64,000 nt of DNA. It comes from an uncultured Bacteroidota bacterium (lineage in GTDB: Bacteria > Bacteroidota > Bacteroidia > NS11-12g > UBA9320). The position numbers and the translations under genes are program-made. Shown one piece after another: positions 55,201-63,276 of this stretch (position 1 is the stretch's first letter; each line of letters opens with the position of its first letter). The stretch lies in assembly GCA_937124965.1 (NCBI GenBank), contig CAKZLB010000005.1, forward strand, positions 62,001-126,000. The letters run 5' to 3'. The notes beneath the pieces were generated by a model. It saw only the letters and a program-made list of their open reading frames with translations. It ran no database searches and had not been told where the DNA came from.

Positions 55201-56871
55201 GGTAAAGAAAGTATAGACACACCAGCAGATGGACAAGTTCTGACTTATCAACTTATAGCTAAAAAATGGATTCCAATTACAAGACCTAGTACTGGAGATT
55301 CTATAGGACATCATTTTGGTACTACTGTAACAATGTCTGCAGATGGTAAAACATTTGCGGGGTCCTCTCCTATTGCTCGAAGAAGTGATGGACAGCCCAG
55401 CGGTAAAGTTAAGATATTCACAAAAGCTGCCAAAGTTATTCATGACCCCGACACAGTTAATGTGAGTCTTTGTAATGGCTTATTTGTTAGCCCATGGGGC
55501 AAAAAATACCGGTCTATGGGTTATTTTCAAGAAAAATATAGAACCAGTGACCAATGTGACAGCATCATCACTTTTGGCATTATAGACAGTATCGATTATC
55601 GGTTTACAATTGACACTATAGTATGCGACCGATTCACAACACTTAAAGGAAAATCCATTGATAGTTCTGGTATTTACACTGAAGTGTTTCCTGACACTAC
55701 CTTTGGTGGTTGCGACACCATCTACACGTACCGAGTAAATGTGGGTCGAACACTTTATGACACCACGTCTGAAATAGTGTGTAACCAATACGTTACCAAG
55801 TCAGGAAAACAATGGAACAAAACAGGTATTTATTACGACACTCTTGTCAATAGGTTTGCTTGCGATAGTTTCTTGACAATAGATTTAACCGTTAATCATA
55901 ATAGTTTTGACACTATTTGGCCAAGTGCATGTGAGCGTTATGTTTCACAAGCTGGTAAGTCATATTTGGAAGATGGAATCTACCACGAATTCTTTAAAAA
56001 TCAATATGGTTGCGACAGCACATTGACGATAAACTTAAATATTAGGAGTCGGACATCAGACACACTTGTAATCACCAGTTGCGACACCTTTGTGTCTGCA
56101 TCAGGGACTTCATATTTCAAAACAGGAGTTTATAAGGATATCGTTACCAACGCTGCTGGATGCGACAGTTCAATCTATTATTTTCTAACTATATTAAATT
56201 CTACACATTTTACAATGGATACGCAGAGTTGTAAACCATTTATTTCCTCAACCGGAAAAGTTTGGAGCACTTCAGGAAGCTATAAAGACACATTATTTAA
56301 TTCAAAAGGTTGTGATAGTATTATAACCTACCAGTACAAAAATCTTGGAACAGCTATTCAACGTCACCCACTAGACACCATTGTAAAAAAGGGAAATGAT
56401 GGTTACTTTTCAATATCCGTTAAATCCCCATTAAGTTTTCAATGGCAGAAAAGTGAAGGTCTGGAATTTAGCAATCTACAAACCCAATCAAATTACGATG
56501 GAATTAATAGCGACACTTTATGGGTTAGGCAGGTTTCAACCTCAGACCATCTGGACATTTTTAGGTGTATTGTTTCAAATAATACATGTTCAGACACATC
56601 CAACAGCGGTCAATTATTAATAAATTTAAACATCACATCTCTTCCCATTGAAATCAACATCTACCCCAACCCGGTTAGAGACAAATTATTTATTGAAGTT
56701 ACCCCAAATTGGTTTGGCAGAGCGGTGGTAATTCTTGATAGTAAAGGCAAAAAGGTGCATGATTTGGTTATCCGTGGATCTCTTGAAACAATTGATATAT
56801 CGAATTTATCAAAAGGTGTTTATTATCTAAATATTGACCAATCTTCAATGACTAAACTGATTAAATATTAA
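52261..56871 (+). CDS. Giant secreted repeat protein A (FG-GAP-like propellers, HYR-like and GCDS repeats, T9SS domain)
   Basis: The 1536-aa protein has a signal peptide (cleavage near LSFAQ). In order: a first beta-propeller-like region of FG-GAP type units ('GxSVxxSxxGxxxxIGAP', residues ~25-415); one 'DT-x-x-x-C...SGK...SG-Y-x-DTL...GCD' repeat; two HYR-like modules (~475-640, e.g. GNVDSVKANILVGD); a second GCDS repeat; a second propeller (~690-1060); six more GCDS repeats (~1065-1365); an Ig-like domain (FQWQKSEG...FRCIVSNNTCSD); and a T9SS sorting domain (IYPNPVRDKLFIEV). It has eight GCDS-type repeats in total and no enzyme motif. It is likely a surface adhesin or matrix protein. The next paralogue starts 7 bp later. 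Confidence 0.82.
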   Translation: MFKSLTTILLYILLFNPSLSFAQCTWNHDSTFHASDSLDHFGKSVVLSKNGNIMAVGLPFNDDNGLDAGRVTIYEKDTNGWSQLGNHILGDSAGDYFGWSVDFSSSGDTIIVGAIGSDVNGDSSGMVKILHFKDTSWVQVGKSLYGTNRADLFGFSVSMNGAGNAVAIGAPWNGYSTVNKVGVVYIYYLTKNNWSVYETFRNNNRDSWFGFDLALSKNMNPNIFSSLRLIVGAPHDKRYSNTESGSVTIIYVEMSKYIEQLMFPNPKAYAHAGTSVDISDDGLTVIVSTPDNDVGYVDAFYSPIGHGYTYRGKKISGTNSASPIGNEIALSGDGNTIAISSPKQLSDSGVTKQYRFDERNGWILVMDSIKGKTKGSNFGAALDLSFRGKRIAIGAPLGNQFANKSGNVQVHDFNGLLNNITSADTVSFKSYCFPYKTSGGKTLDSSGWYLDTLVTSGGCDRVTWIDFVRYRDTILPTINTKFYGISMYDSVNEVTLDVNRINNVSRDDCGIDTMYFSQETVTCDDVDSNNIFFYVKDISGNVDSVKANILVGDYQPPIVKSRDITIYLDTSGNAVANPDSVDIGTYDNCTLTSVELEKSIYGCKDLGDNYTYLYGIDRFGNKGISTVKITVADTFMSVDTVKVLECDHFISPSGKYFEDPTTFNDTIIGSTGCDSVVYFDLSLINKIVYDSTTIFAPKPHGNFGEALSINHDGSIIAIGSPREPFNTYKAGVVRIYQKTKGYWHQLGNEIEGEHRFDESGKHLDLSNDGKTIAIGSEKNDDGGTDAGHVRTYTFTKGNWVQHGSDLDGNPGEYSGFSVALSGNGRRMIVGAPRATVGGAASAGIARVYEYIGSDWKQIGSDIKGVNSDDNLGYSVAMSSNGTIISVVAPGYKSTKTQVYKFSSGDWVQVGKDIPFTGYSSDMSSDGSNIVIATRHTTKAFNYNGTTWEQLGQELKIKSTDHQIGLSVACSGKGDRLIIGAGKESIDTPADGQVLTYQLIAKKWIPITRPSTGDSIGHHFGTTVTMSADGKTFAGSSPIARRSDGQPSGKVKIFTKAAKVIHDPDTVNVSLCNGLFVSPWGKKYRSMGYFQEKYRTSDQCDSIITFGIIDSIDYRFTIDTIVCDRFTTLKGKSIDSSGIYTEVFPDTTFGGCDTIYTYRVNVGRTLYDTTSEIVCNQYVTKSGKQWNKTGIYYDTLVNRFACDSFLTIDLTVNHNSFDTIWPSACERYVSQAGKSYLEDGIYHEFFKNQYGCDSTLTINLNIRSRTSDTLVITSCDTFVSASGTSYFKTGVYKDIVTNAAGCDSSIYYFLTILNSTHFTMDTQSCKPFISSTGKVWSTSGSYKDTLFNSKGCDSIITYQYKNLGTAIQRHPLDTIVKKGNDGYFSISVKSPLSFQWQKSEGLEFSNLQTQSNYDGINSDTLWVRQVSTSDHLDIFRCIVSNNTCSDTSNSGQLLINLNITSLPIEINIYPNPVRDKLFIEVTPNWFGRAVVILDSKGKKVHDLVIRGSLETIDISNLSKGVYYLNIDQSSMTKLIKY

Positions 56872-56878
56872 CCCTACA

Positions 56879-59800
56879 ATGCTCAAGAATATTTTAAAAA
56901 TTGCGGCACTTTTTGTAACAATAACTACCAGCGGTAAGACTTATGGCCAATGTCAATGGAAATTGGTCGGTGACACCATATTTGGCTCTGCAAATAATCA
57001 AAACTTAGGTATTAATACTTCATTATCTGGGGATGGCAAGGTAGTCGCTTTTGCTAGTGACAAATCAGACACGTCAAAAGGAATTGTAAAAGTTTATTAT
57101 CAAGATTCGTCGGGTTGGAAACAAAAAGGCAACACATTGTATGGTCAAAAAAATTACGAATACTTTGGGTCATCTATCTCACTATCTCACAGCGGCGACA
57201 CTATGGCAATTGGTGCAGAACATAATTCTACTCTTTATAGTGGAAATGGGAAAATCGAAGTTTACTATGATTCGGCTGGCAAATGGGTGTTAATTGGTAA
57301 TCCAATTTATGGTAAATCTTTTGGCTACAACTTTGGTTTTTCAGTTGACATAACACCCGACGGAAATACCATTGTAGGTGGTTCAATTCGCGAACGGCAT
57401 CCAAGAACTCGTTATTATGTTGGTCAAGTACGAGTATACACTCTTGATACAATATGGAAACAGGTCGGTGGTGATATCGATGGCGACAGTAATATAACCC
57501 TCTCTGAATTTGGACATTCTGTAGCGATATCCGATGATTCTAAGACATTAATGATAGGTTCTAGACGGCAGGATATCAGCACAAGTTATGGGGCAATGTT
57601 TGTTTACCAGTTTGACTCATCTGGTTGGAAAAGAAAACAGAAACTAGATCTTGCAAGAACTTCTTTAAAAGACTCATACTATGGCACCGACGTAGACATA
57701 AGTTCCTCGGGAGATTATGCCGTTATGAGTGGAAAGCTCGGGGTCGTAGCCTTCAAAAAAGACACTAAAGGCATTTACCAACAACACGGCTCAATATTGG
57801 GTGACACAACAGGTGATACACGTTATACTTCTATTGCCATGTCAGGTGATGGATTAACGATTGCAGCTAACATTTATGTCAAACCCACTGGTTGGACGAA
57901 GTATACCCGTGCTTTGCAGACTTTTGAATTTGATCGAAATGATTGGGCTATGAAAGGATCCCCTTTCACATTCCCAGCGAATAACTCATCATACGGATAC
58001 TCCGTTGATATGTCAACCGATGGTAAAAGAATTGCTGTTGGACTGCCTTTAGCTCCGGTTATAACAAGAGAAGGAACCTTGTTCGTACTTGAGTATGACA
58101 ACATTGCAAACTCCACACCTGACACAATACGTGTTACTACTTGCAAACCTTTTAAAACAAGAAGTGGAAAAACCTTGCTAAAATCTGGGGTCTACATTGA
58201 CACTTTAGATAAGGGATTTGATTGCGACAGTCTCTTTCGTATTGAATACCAGCGAACTCTCGACACAACAAAACCGTTGATAAAAGCCAAAAACATATCA
58301 GCTTATATTAATAGCAGTGGAAAAGTTGAAGTCTTCACTGCCGATGTGTTGGACAGTGCTTGGGATAATTGCGAAATTGCTAAAATTGAATTAGCCAAAA
58401 GTGTTTTTAAGTGCGATGAACTTGGCATCAACAAAACTTATCTTCGAGCCTCAGATATCATTGGAAATGTTGACTCAGCACTAGTTACAATTACCATAAA
58501 AGACACTTCAGCTCCTGTGACCAAATTTTCGTCAACAATAATCTATTTAAACTCTTCTGGTAGGGCTAGTATTAGTGATTCTCTAGCAGCTATTAACTCA
58601 TTTGACAACTGTGGTATAAGCAAAATTTCATTATCCAAAAAAACATTCAGTTGTGATGAACTCGGTAAGCATATAGTTATGATGACTTTGATTGACAAAC
58701 AAGGCAAATCAGATTCAACAGAAATTGAAGTTATTGTAGGTGACACCCTTCAAAAAATTGACACAACTATCATAAATAGTTGCCTAACCTACATTTCTCC
58801 AACTTCGAAATACATAACTAAACAAGGACATTATTATGATACCCTGCTGAATACAAGTGGGTGCGACAGTGTGTTTAATTTAGACGTCCAGCTGCAAAAC
58901 GAACTTAAAGAAACTCAAGACACTGTAAGAAGAAATAGCAACTCATTCGGCTATGACTTAGATTTTTCGGAATCAGGTAGATTAGTAGCTATATCCTCAT
59001 ATCGTGAAAACCTCTCTGCTGGAGTAACTCGAATATATCAATATGACACACAATGGTCTCAATTAGGCTCAGAAATAACAGGGGAAAAACGATCAGATTA
59101 TAGCGGCTGGGCTTTAGCTGTATCTGATTTTGGCAAAACCGTTGCAATTGGAGCAAAATACAACGATGATGGAGGAAATTTCGCAGGTCACGTAAGAGTA
59201 TACAATTATCAGGGTAAAACGCAATGGGTCCAACTTGGTCAAGATATTGATGGCAAAAACATAGATGAATTAAGTGGGTGGTCTGTAGACGTATCAAGCA
59301 CAGGTCTGACGGTTGCCGTTGGAGCCCCATTTGCTTTTACTCGAAGAGGGGTTGTACGTGTATATGATTACAGTTTCATCAAGAATTTATGGACTATGCG
59401 TGGTAATGAAATACAAGGTGACACGTCCTACGACCTTTGTGGTTCTGTTGTTAAACTATCTGCTGATGGAAAGAGAGTTGCTGTATCATCACCTGATTAT
59501 AATAGTTATGTGGATAGAAGAGGTCAAACCAAAGTTTTCGAATGGACAGGCTCTAAATGGAGTCAAATTGGAGGAAATATTGAAGGTGATTCTGGACAGC
59601 ATCTAGGCTCTTCAATGGCATTTTCTCAAGATGGAAAAACTATCGCTGTAGGCAGTGGAGAAACAGCTGATGGAGGAATTGTTAAAACGTATACACTTAA
59701 ATCTGGTAAATGGGTGTTAAAAGGTCAAGTTCTGCGTAGACCATCCCCCAGTCGCTTTGGAACATCGATTGATCTCGCAAAAAACGGTGAAACATTAATT

Positions 59801-61471
59801 GTAGGAGATCCTGCCTTTGATACTGAAAAAGGACAAATAACCCAGTTTGCATATAATGACAGTGTCTGGCTGATTACAGGTTCACAGATTACAGGTACAT
59901 ACCCAAGGATAGACTTGGCAAATAAAGTCTCAATTTCAGAAAATGGAAGGACTTATGGCTCCGGGGCGCCAAGTGCTTCAATATATGGAAACTTGGCCCT
60001 TATAAATAGATCCGAAATCAAAATAAATCAAGAACCTGACACAATTAGAGTGTCTCTGTGTAATGGAGAATTTAAAACCCCAAGGGGGAAAACTTTTCGT
60101 TCACTTGGAACTCACAATGACACCTTTCAAACCACTTTAGGGTGCGACAGTTTAATTACTTACATAATAGATAGCAACTCCCAACATGAAGCTTATTTAA
60201 GAAAAGAAACATGTGATTCATTCATTTCTCCACTTGGAAACAAATTTGTTAACTCAAAACAAATTGTTGAGAGACTGCCACTTACAGGCAAACCATGTGA
60301 CAGCATAATCACGATAGATTTAAAAGTTTTTTATAGCAATCATGATTCTTTGACTATCAAAAGTTGCGGTCCGTATATGAGTGAATCAGGTAAAACGTAT
60401 TCTAAAAGTGGTGATTATATTGAAATGTATACGAATCAATATGGTTGTGATAGTTCGATTTCAATGGACTTAACTATCAATCCTACAAGCTCCGATACAT
60501 TAACAGTTCACACTTGCTCTTATTACATAACTCCTTCGGGTAGATTATTAATAAAGTCTGGATTATACTTAGATTCTTTGATTACAAAGGCGGGCTGCGA
60601 TAGCACGTATCTAATCAACTTAACGGTGGGACGCCCTTCTCTTGACACGTTAATTTTGACTACCTGCAATAGCTTCACGAGTCCTAGTGGGAAATATATT
60701 ACCGAAACTTCCGTGTTTTTAGATACCATTGTGAATAATAGTGGTTGTGACAGTGTAACGCTTTTTGCTGTTACTGTTAACCATCCTAGCCAAGACTCAT
60801 TTAAAATTGAAACTTGTGATGAATTTGTATCACCATCTGGAAAAAGATGGACAACTAGTGGTAATTTTGCTGACACGTTGACGAACCATGGTGGTTGTGA
60901 TAGTATTGTGAATTTTGACTTAAAAATTCAAAATTTAGAAATTAAAACAAATCCAAATGACACCTTCACTCAAACAGGAACCAATGTATTCTTTGCAATA
61001 AAAGCAATTGCCAATGACTCAATAAAGTATCAATGGCAACATAGTCGAGGAGGAAGCTTCCAAGACATAACAAATCAAAATCAATTTTTAGGTGTAAACA
61101 CTGATACACTTTGGGTTAGCGAAACAACCAATAAAAATCATGGAGAGTCGTTTAGGTGCCTTGTTTCTACAGACAATTGCAGTTTAGCTTCCGAAAGTGC
61201 AAATATTGTTGTTGTTTTAGGTTTAAAGGAGTTAAGGTTTGGCATTAAATATTATCCAAATCCTACAACAAGTAAATTGAACATTGATATCCCTTCACAA
61301 ATGGTTGGATTAGATTATACAATATACGATCTTCAAGGAAGGTTAGTCATGAAAGGAAATCTTCTTAAATCCAACAACATTATTGACACTAATAAAATAA
61401 TTTCAGGAAGTTATATTCTAAAAATAAATAAAGGAAAAATATATCTACCTTTTATTAAAATATCGGAATAA
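56879..61471 (+). CDS. Giant secreted repeat protein B, colinear paralogue of protein A
   Basis: The 1530-aa protein has a signal peptide (cleavage near KTYGQ) and the same module order as protein A: FG-GAP-like propeller (~25-415), one GCDS-type repeat (VTTCKPFKTRSGKTL...DCDS), two HYR-like modules (WDNCEIAKIELAKSVFKCDELG and FDNCGISKISLSKKTFSCDELG), a second GCDS repeat, second propeller (~685-1055), six more GCDS repeats, an Ig-like domain (YQWQHSRGGSFQDITNQNQF...FRCLVSTDNCS) and a T9SS domain (YYPNPTTSKLNIDI). It diverges from protein A throughout, so the duplication is not recent. The stop codon ends 2 bp before the duplicated queA end. Confidence 0.82.
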   Translation: MLKNILKIAALFVTITTSGKTYGQCQWKLVGDTIFGSANNQNLGINTSLSGDGKVVAFASDKSDTSKGIVKVYYQDSSGWKQKGNTLYGQKNYEYFGSSISLSHSGDTMAIGAEHNSTLYSGNGKIEVYYDSAGKWVLIGNPIYGKSFGYNFGFSVDITPDGNTIVGGSIRERHPRTRYYVGQVRVYTLDTIWKQVGGDIDGDSNITLSEFGHSVAISDDSKTLMIGSRRQDISTSYGAMFVYQFDSSGWKRKQKLDLARTSLKDSYYGTDVDISSSGDYAVMSGKLGVVAFKKDTKGIYQQHGSILGDTTGDTRYTSIAMSGDGLTIAANIYVKPTGWTKYTRALQTFEFDRNDWAMKGSPFTFPANNSSYGYSVDMSTDGKRIAVGLPLAPVITREGTLFVLEYDNIANSTPDTIRVTTCKPFKTRSGKTLLKSGVYIDTLDKGFDCDSLFRIEYQRTLDTTKPLIKAKNISAYINSSGKVEVFTADVLDSAWDNCEIAKIELAKSVFKCDELGINKTYLRASDIIGNVDSALVTITIKDTSAPVTKFSSTIIYLNSSGRASISDSLAAINSFDNCGISKISLSKKTFSCDELGKHIVMMTLIDKQGKSDSTEIEVIVGDTLQKIDTTIINSCLTYISPTSKYITKQGHYYDTLLNTSGCDSVFNLDVQLQNELKETQDTVRRNSNSFGYDLDFSESGRLVAISSYRENLSAGVTRIYQYDTQWSQLGSEITGEKRSDYSGWALAVSDFGKTVAIGAKYNDDGGNFAGHVRVYNYQGKTQWVQLGQDIDGKNIDELSGWSVDVSSTGLTVAVGAPFAFTRRGVVRVYDYSFIKNLWTMRGNEIQGDTSYDLCGSVVKLSADGKRVAVSSPDYNSYVDRRGQTKVFEWTGSKWSQIGGNIEGDSGQHLGSSMAFSQDGKTIAVGSGETADGGIVKTYTLKSGKWVLKGQVLRRPSPSRFGTSIDLAKNGETLIVGDPAFDTEKGQITQFAYNDSVWLITGSQITGTYPRIDLANKVSISENGRTYGSGAPSASIYGNLALINRSEIKINQEPDTIRVSLCNGEFKTPRGKTFRSLGTHNDTFQTTLGCDSLITYIIDSNSQHEAYLRKETCDSFISPLGNKFVNSKQIVERLPLTGKPCDSIITIDLKVFYSNHDSLTIKSCGPYMSESGKTYSKSGDYIEMYTNQYGCDSSISMDLTINPTSSDTLTVHTCSYYITPSGRLLIKSGLYLDSLITKAGCDSTYLINLTVGRPSLDTLILTTCNSFTSPSGKYITETSVFLDTIVNNSGCDSVTLFAVTVNHPSQDSFKIETCDEFVSPSGKRWTTSGNFADTLTNHGGCDSIVNFDLKIQNLEIKTNPNDTFTQTGTNVFFAIKAIANDSIKYQWQHSRGGSFQDITNQNQFLGVNTDTLWVSETTNKNHGESFRCLVSTDNCSLASESANIVVVLGLKELRFGIKYYPNPTTSKLNIDIPSQMVGLDYTIYDLQGRLVMKGNLLKSNNIIDTNKIISGSYILKINKGKIYLPFIKISE

Positions 61472-61473
61472 CA

Positions 61474-61548
61474 CATAAAATCTATCAAGAAGCCATCAAA
61501 GAAGAATATAACTTCTTGCGTTATGGTGATGCGTTGTTGATTATCTAA
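61474..61548 (+). pseudogene. 75-bp direct repeat, copy 2: orphan duplicate of the last 25 codons of queA
   Basis: The copy encodes [24 protein letters not shown] and a stop, identical to the QueA tail except Cys to Arg. There is no start or body of queA here. It is the right-hand partner of 51942-52016 and brackets the two giant genes. Confidence 0.93.
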
Positions 61549-61803
61549 CCAGACAATGCTGCAATGAGTTAATGCGACAGGTGCGTTAATCTTACATATG
61601 CGCCCCAAAACGTAAGATTCTTCGGTTTGTTCATGTCTTCTGACAGGCAAGCCCATCGTAGAAACCTCTGAAAGACGTTTTGAGGAAATATTCGATCAAA
61701 AATCCTGAATCTGAAAACATCAATCTGAAATCCGAACTCACTTCTCCGTTCAAACTTCTGACTTCAAACTTCCGACTTCTCCCTTCTGACTTCAAACTTC
61801 TCC
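61549..61803. repeat. Gap with an inverted repeat and low-complexity direct repeats
   Basis: An 8-bp inverted repeat (AATCTTAC at 61588-61595, GTAAGATT at 61612-61619) lacks a T-run. Further on, CTTCTGACTTCAAACTTC occurs twice (61755-61772 and 61783-61800) amid related CTTCCGACTTCTC units. The minus strand therefore reads as a spurious RSxKFEVRSL-like peptide. No gene is supported here. Confidence 0.7.
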
Positions 61804-63276
61804 TTACGTTCGTGCCCAAAAACCAGGAAGGAAAAGCAGTAGAATGGTGAAGAGCTCTAATCGTCCTAGGACCATTAAAAAACTGAGAAACACTTTAGCT
61901 GATTCTGGGAAGGCAGCAAAGTTATGCGCTGGTCCTACCCCACCAATACCAGGACCTATATTACCTAAAGATGAAATGGTGGCACCAGCTGCCGTTAGCA
62001 AATCGTATCCATAAAATGTCATTACCACTGTCCCGACAATAAACACAGTCAAGTAAATAAAGAAAAATGCTAAGATGTTATAGATAATCTTTTGTTCAAC
62101 TGCGCGGCCATTATAGCGAACTGGGATAATAGCACTTGGGTGTAATAGTCTCTTAAGTTCGGCCATACCGTTTTTCGCAATTAATACATGTCGAACGATT
62201 TTAATTCCACCCGATGTTGAACCGGCAGATGCCCCAAAAAACATTAACATAAAAAACGCTAAAGTTAAAAAGTATCCCCAGGTTGTATAATCGGCGGTGG
62301 CGAAACCAGTAGTTGTTACTATGCTAATAACCATAAATAACGACTCACGAAATGATTTTTCGAATGGTCCTAAATCTAGATATAGTAAAGATAGAGTTGT
62401 TGCAATGGTTGTGATGACTACCAAACCAGCATAGAATCTAAATTCTTCGTTTTTTACGATTTCAGCAAACTTGAACTTGATAATCAAATAAAACAGGGTG
62501 AAGTTTATTCCCCCAAAAAACATAAATAAACTTATGACATATTCGATGGCTGGAGAATTGTACGCCATTATACTTGCATTTCTCGTAGAAAACCCTCCTG
62601 TTGAAACCGTTGCAAACGAATGATTAACAGCGTCATACCATTCCATTCCAGCGAGTTTTAACGCAAACACCTCTACCAACGTAATAGACGCATAAATATA
62701 CCAAAGTCGTTTAGCCGTTTCCGTTATTCTTGGGTGGAGTTTACTGGTTGACGGTCCAGGAGATTCTGCCATAAAAAGTTGCATCCCTCCTACTCCTAAA
62801 ATAGGTAAGATTGCAACTGTTAATACGATAATTCCCATTCCTCCAATCCATTGCGTCAAACTACGCCAAAGCAAAATTCCTTTGTGAACTCCTTCGATAT
62901 CATTTAATACCGAACTTCCAGTTGTTGTATACCCAGAAACTGTTTCAAATAATGCAGAAGTAAACTCGGGTATTGCGCCACTTAGCATATACGGCAGGCT
63001 CCCACTGATTGACAAAGCCGTCCAACCCAAAGCAACAATCAGATAACCATCCTTTTGTCGAAGTTTCTTTTCGTGGTTTCGGGTAAAATACCATAACATA
63101 AAACCTATGTTTAGGTTAATTGCCGAACTAATTAATATGGGATACGTATCTCCTTCGGAATAATATAAACTGGTAGGTAAGCACAATAGAACGAATAGTC
63201 CATTGAGCATTAACAATAACCCAATCACATTGGATATTAGTTTCCAGTTGATGTACGAATTAGAAGAATTTTTCAA
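61804..63276 (-). CDS. trkH: TrkH family potassium uptake protein
   Basis: The 490-aa membrane subunit forms the ion-conducting part of the Trk K+ uptake system. All four pore-loop segments with the filter glycine are visible: TVSGYTTTGSS, ATVSTGGFSTRN, VTTTGFATADYTTWG and ISSLGNIGPGIGG. The SLTQWIGGMGIIVL and GASAGSTSGGIKIVR segments are also typical. The start lies inside the last 17 bp of trkA, so channel and regulatory subunit are co-translated. Confidence 0.96.
   Translation of the reverse strand: MKNSSNSYINWKLISNVIGLLLMLNGLFVLLCLPTSLYYSEGDTYPILISSAINLNIGFMLWYFTRNHEKKLRQKDGYLIVALGWTALSISGSLPYMLSGAIPEFTSALFETVSGYTTTGSSVLNDIEGVHKGILLWRSLTQWIGGMGIIVLTVAILPILGVGGMQLFMAESPGPSTSKLHPRITETAKRLWYIYASITLVEVFALKLAGMEWYDAVNHSFATVSTGGFSTRNASIMAYNSPAIEYVISLFMFFGGINFTLFYLIIKFKFAEIVKNEEFRFYAGLVVITTIATTLSLLYLDLGPFEKSFRESLFMVISIVTTTGFATADYTTWGYFLTLAFFMLMFFGASAGSTSGGIKIVRHVLIAKNGMAELKRLLHPSAIIPVRYNGRAVEQKIIYNILAFFFIYLTVFIVGTVVMTFYGYDLLTAAGATISSLGNIGPGIGGVGPAHNFAAFPESAKVFLSFLMVLGRLELFTILLLFLPGFWART

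Noticed and set aside
52261-61471. Phage tail or CRISPR-like repeats in the two giant genes
   Set aside because: The repeats are protein-level, diverged and inside long coding frames with signal peptides and T9SS domains; there are no identical spaced DNA repeats.
51942-61548. Simple tandem duplication as the cause of the queA repeat
   Set aside because: Duplicating a unit of queA tail plus one giant gene would put a queA tail between the two giant genes. The 7-bp gap between them has none, and the second tail lies after both.
61631-61819. A 62-codon minus-strand frame reading RSxKFEVRSL-like repeats
   Set aside because: It is generated by low-complexity direct repeats and overlaps the 3' end of trkH; no support as a gene.
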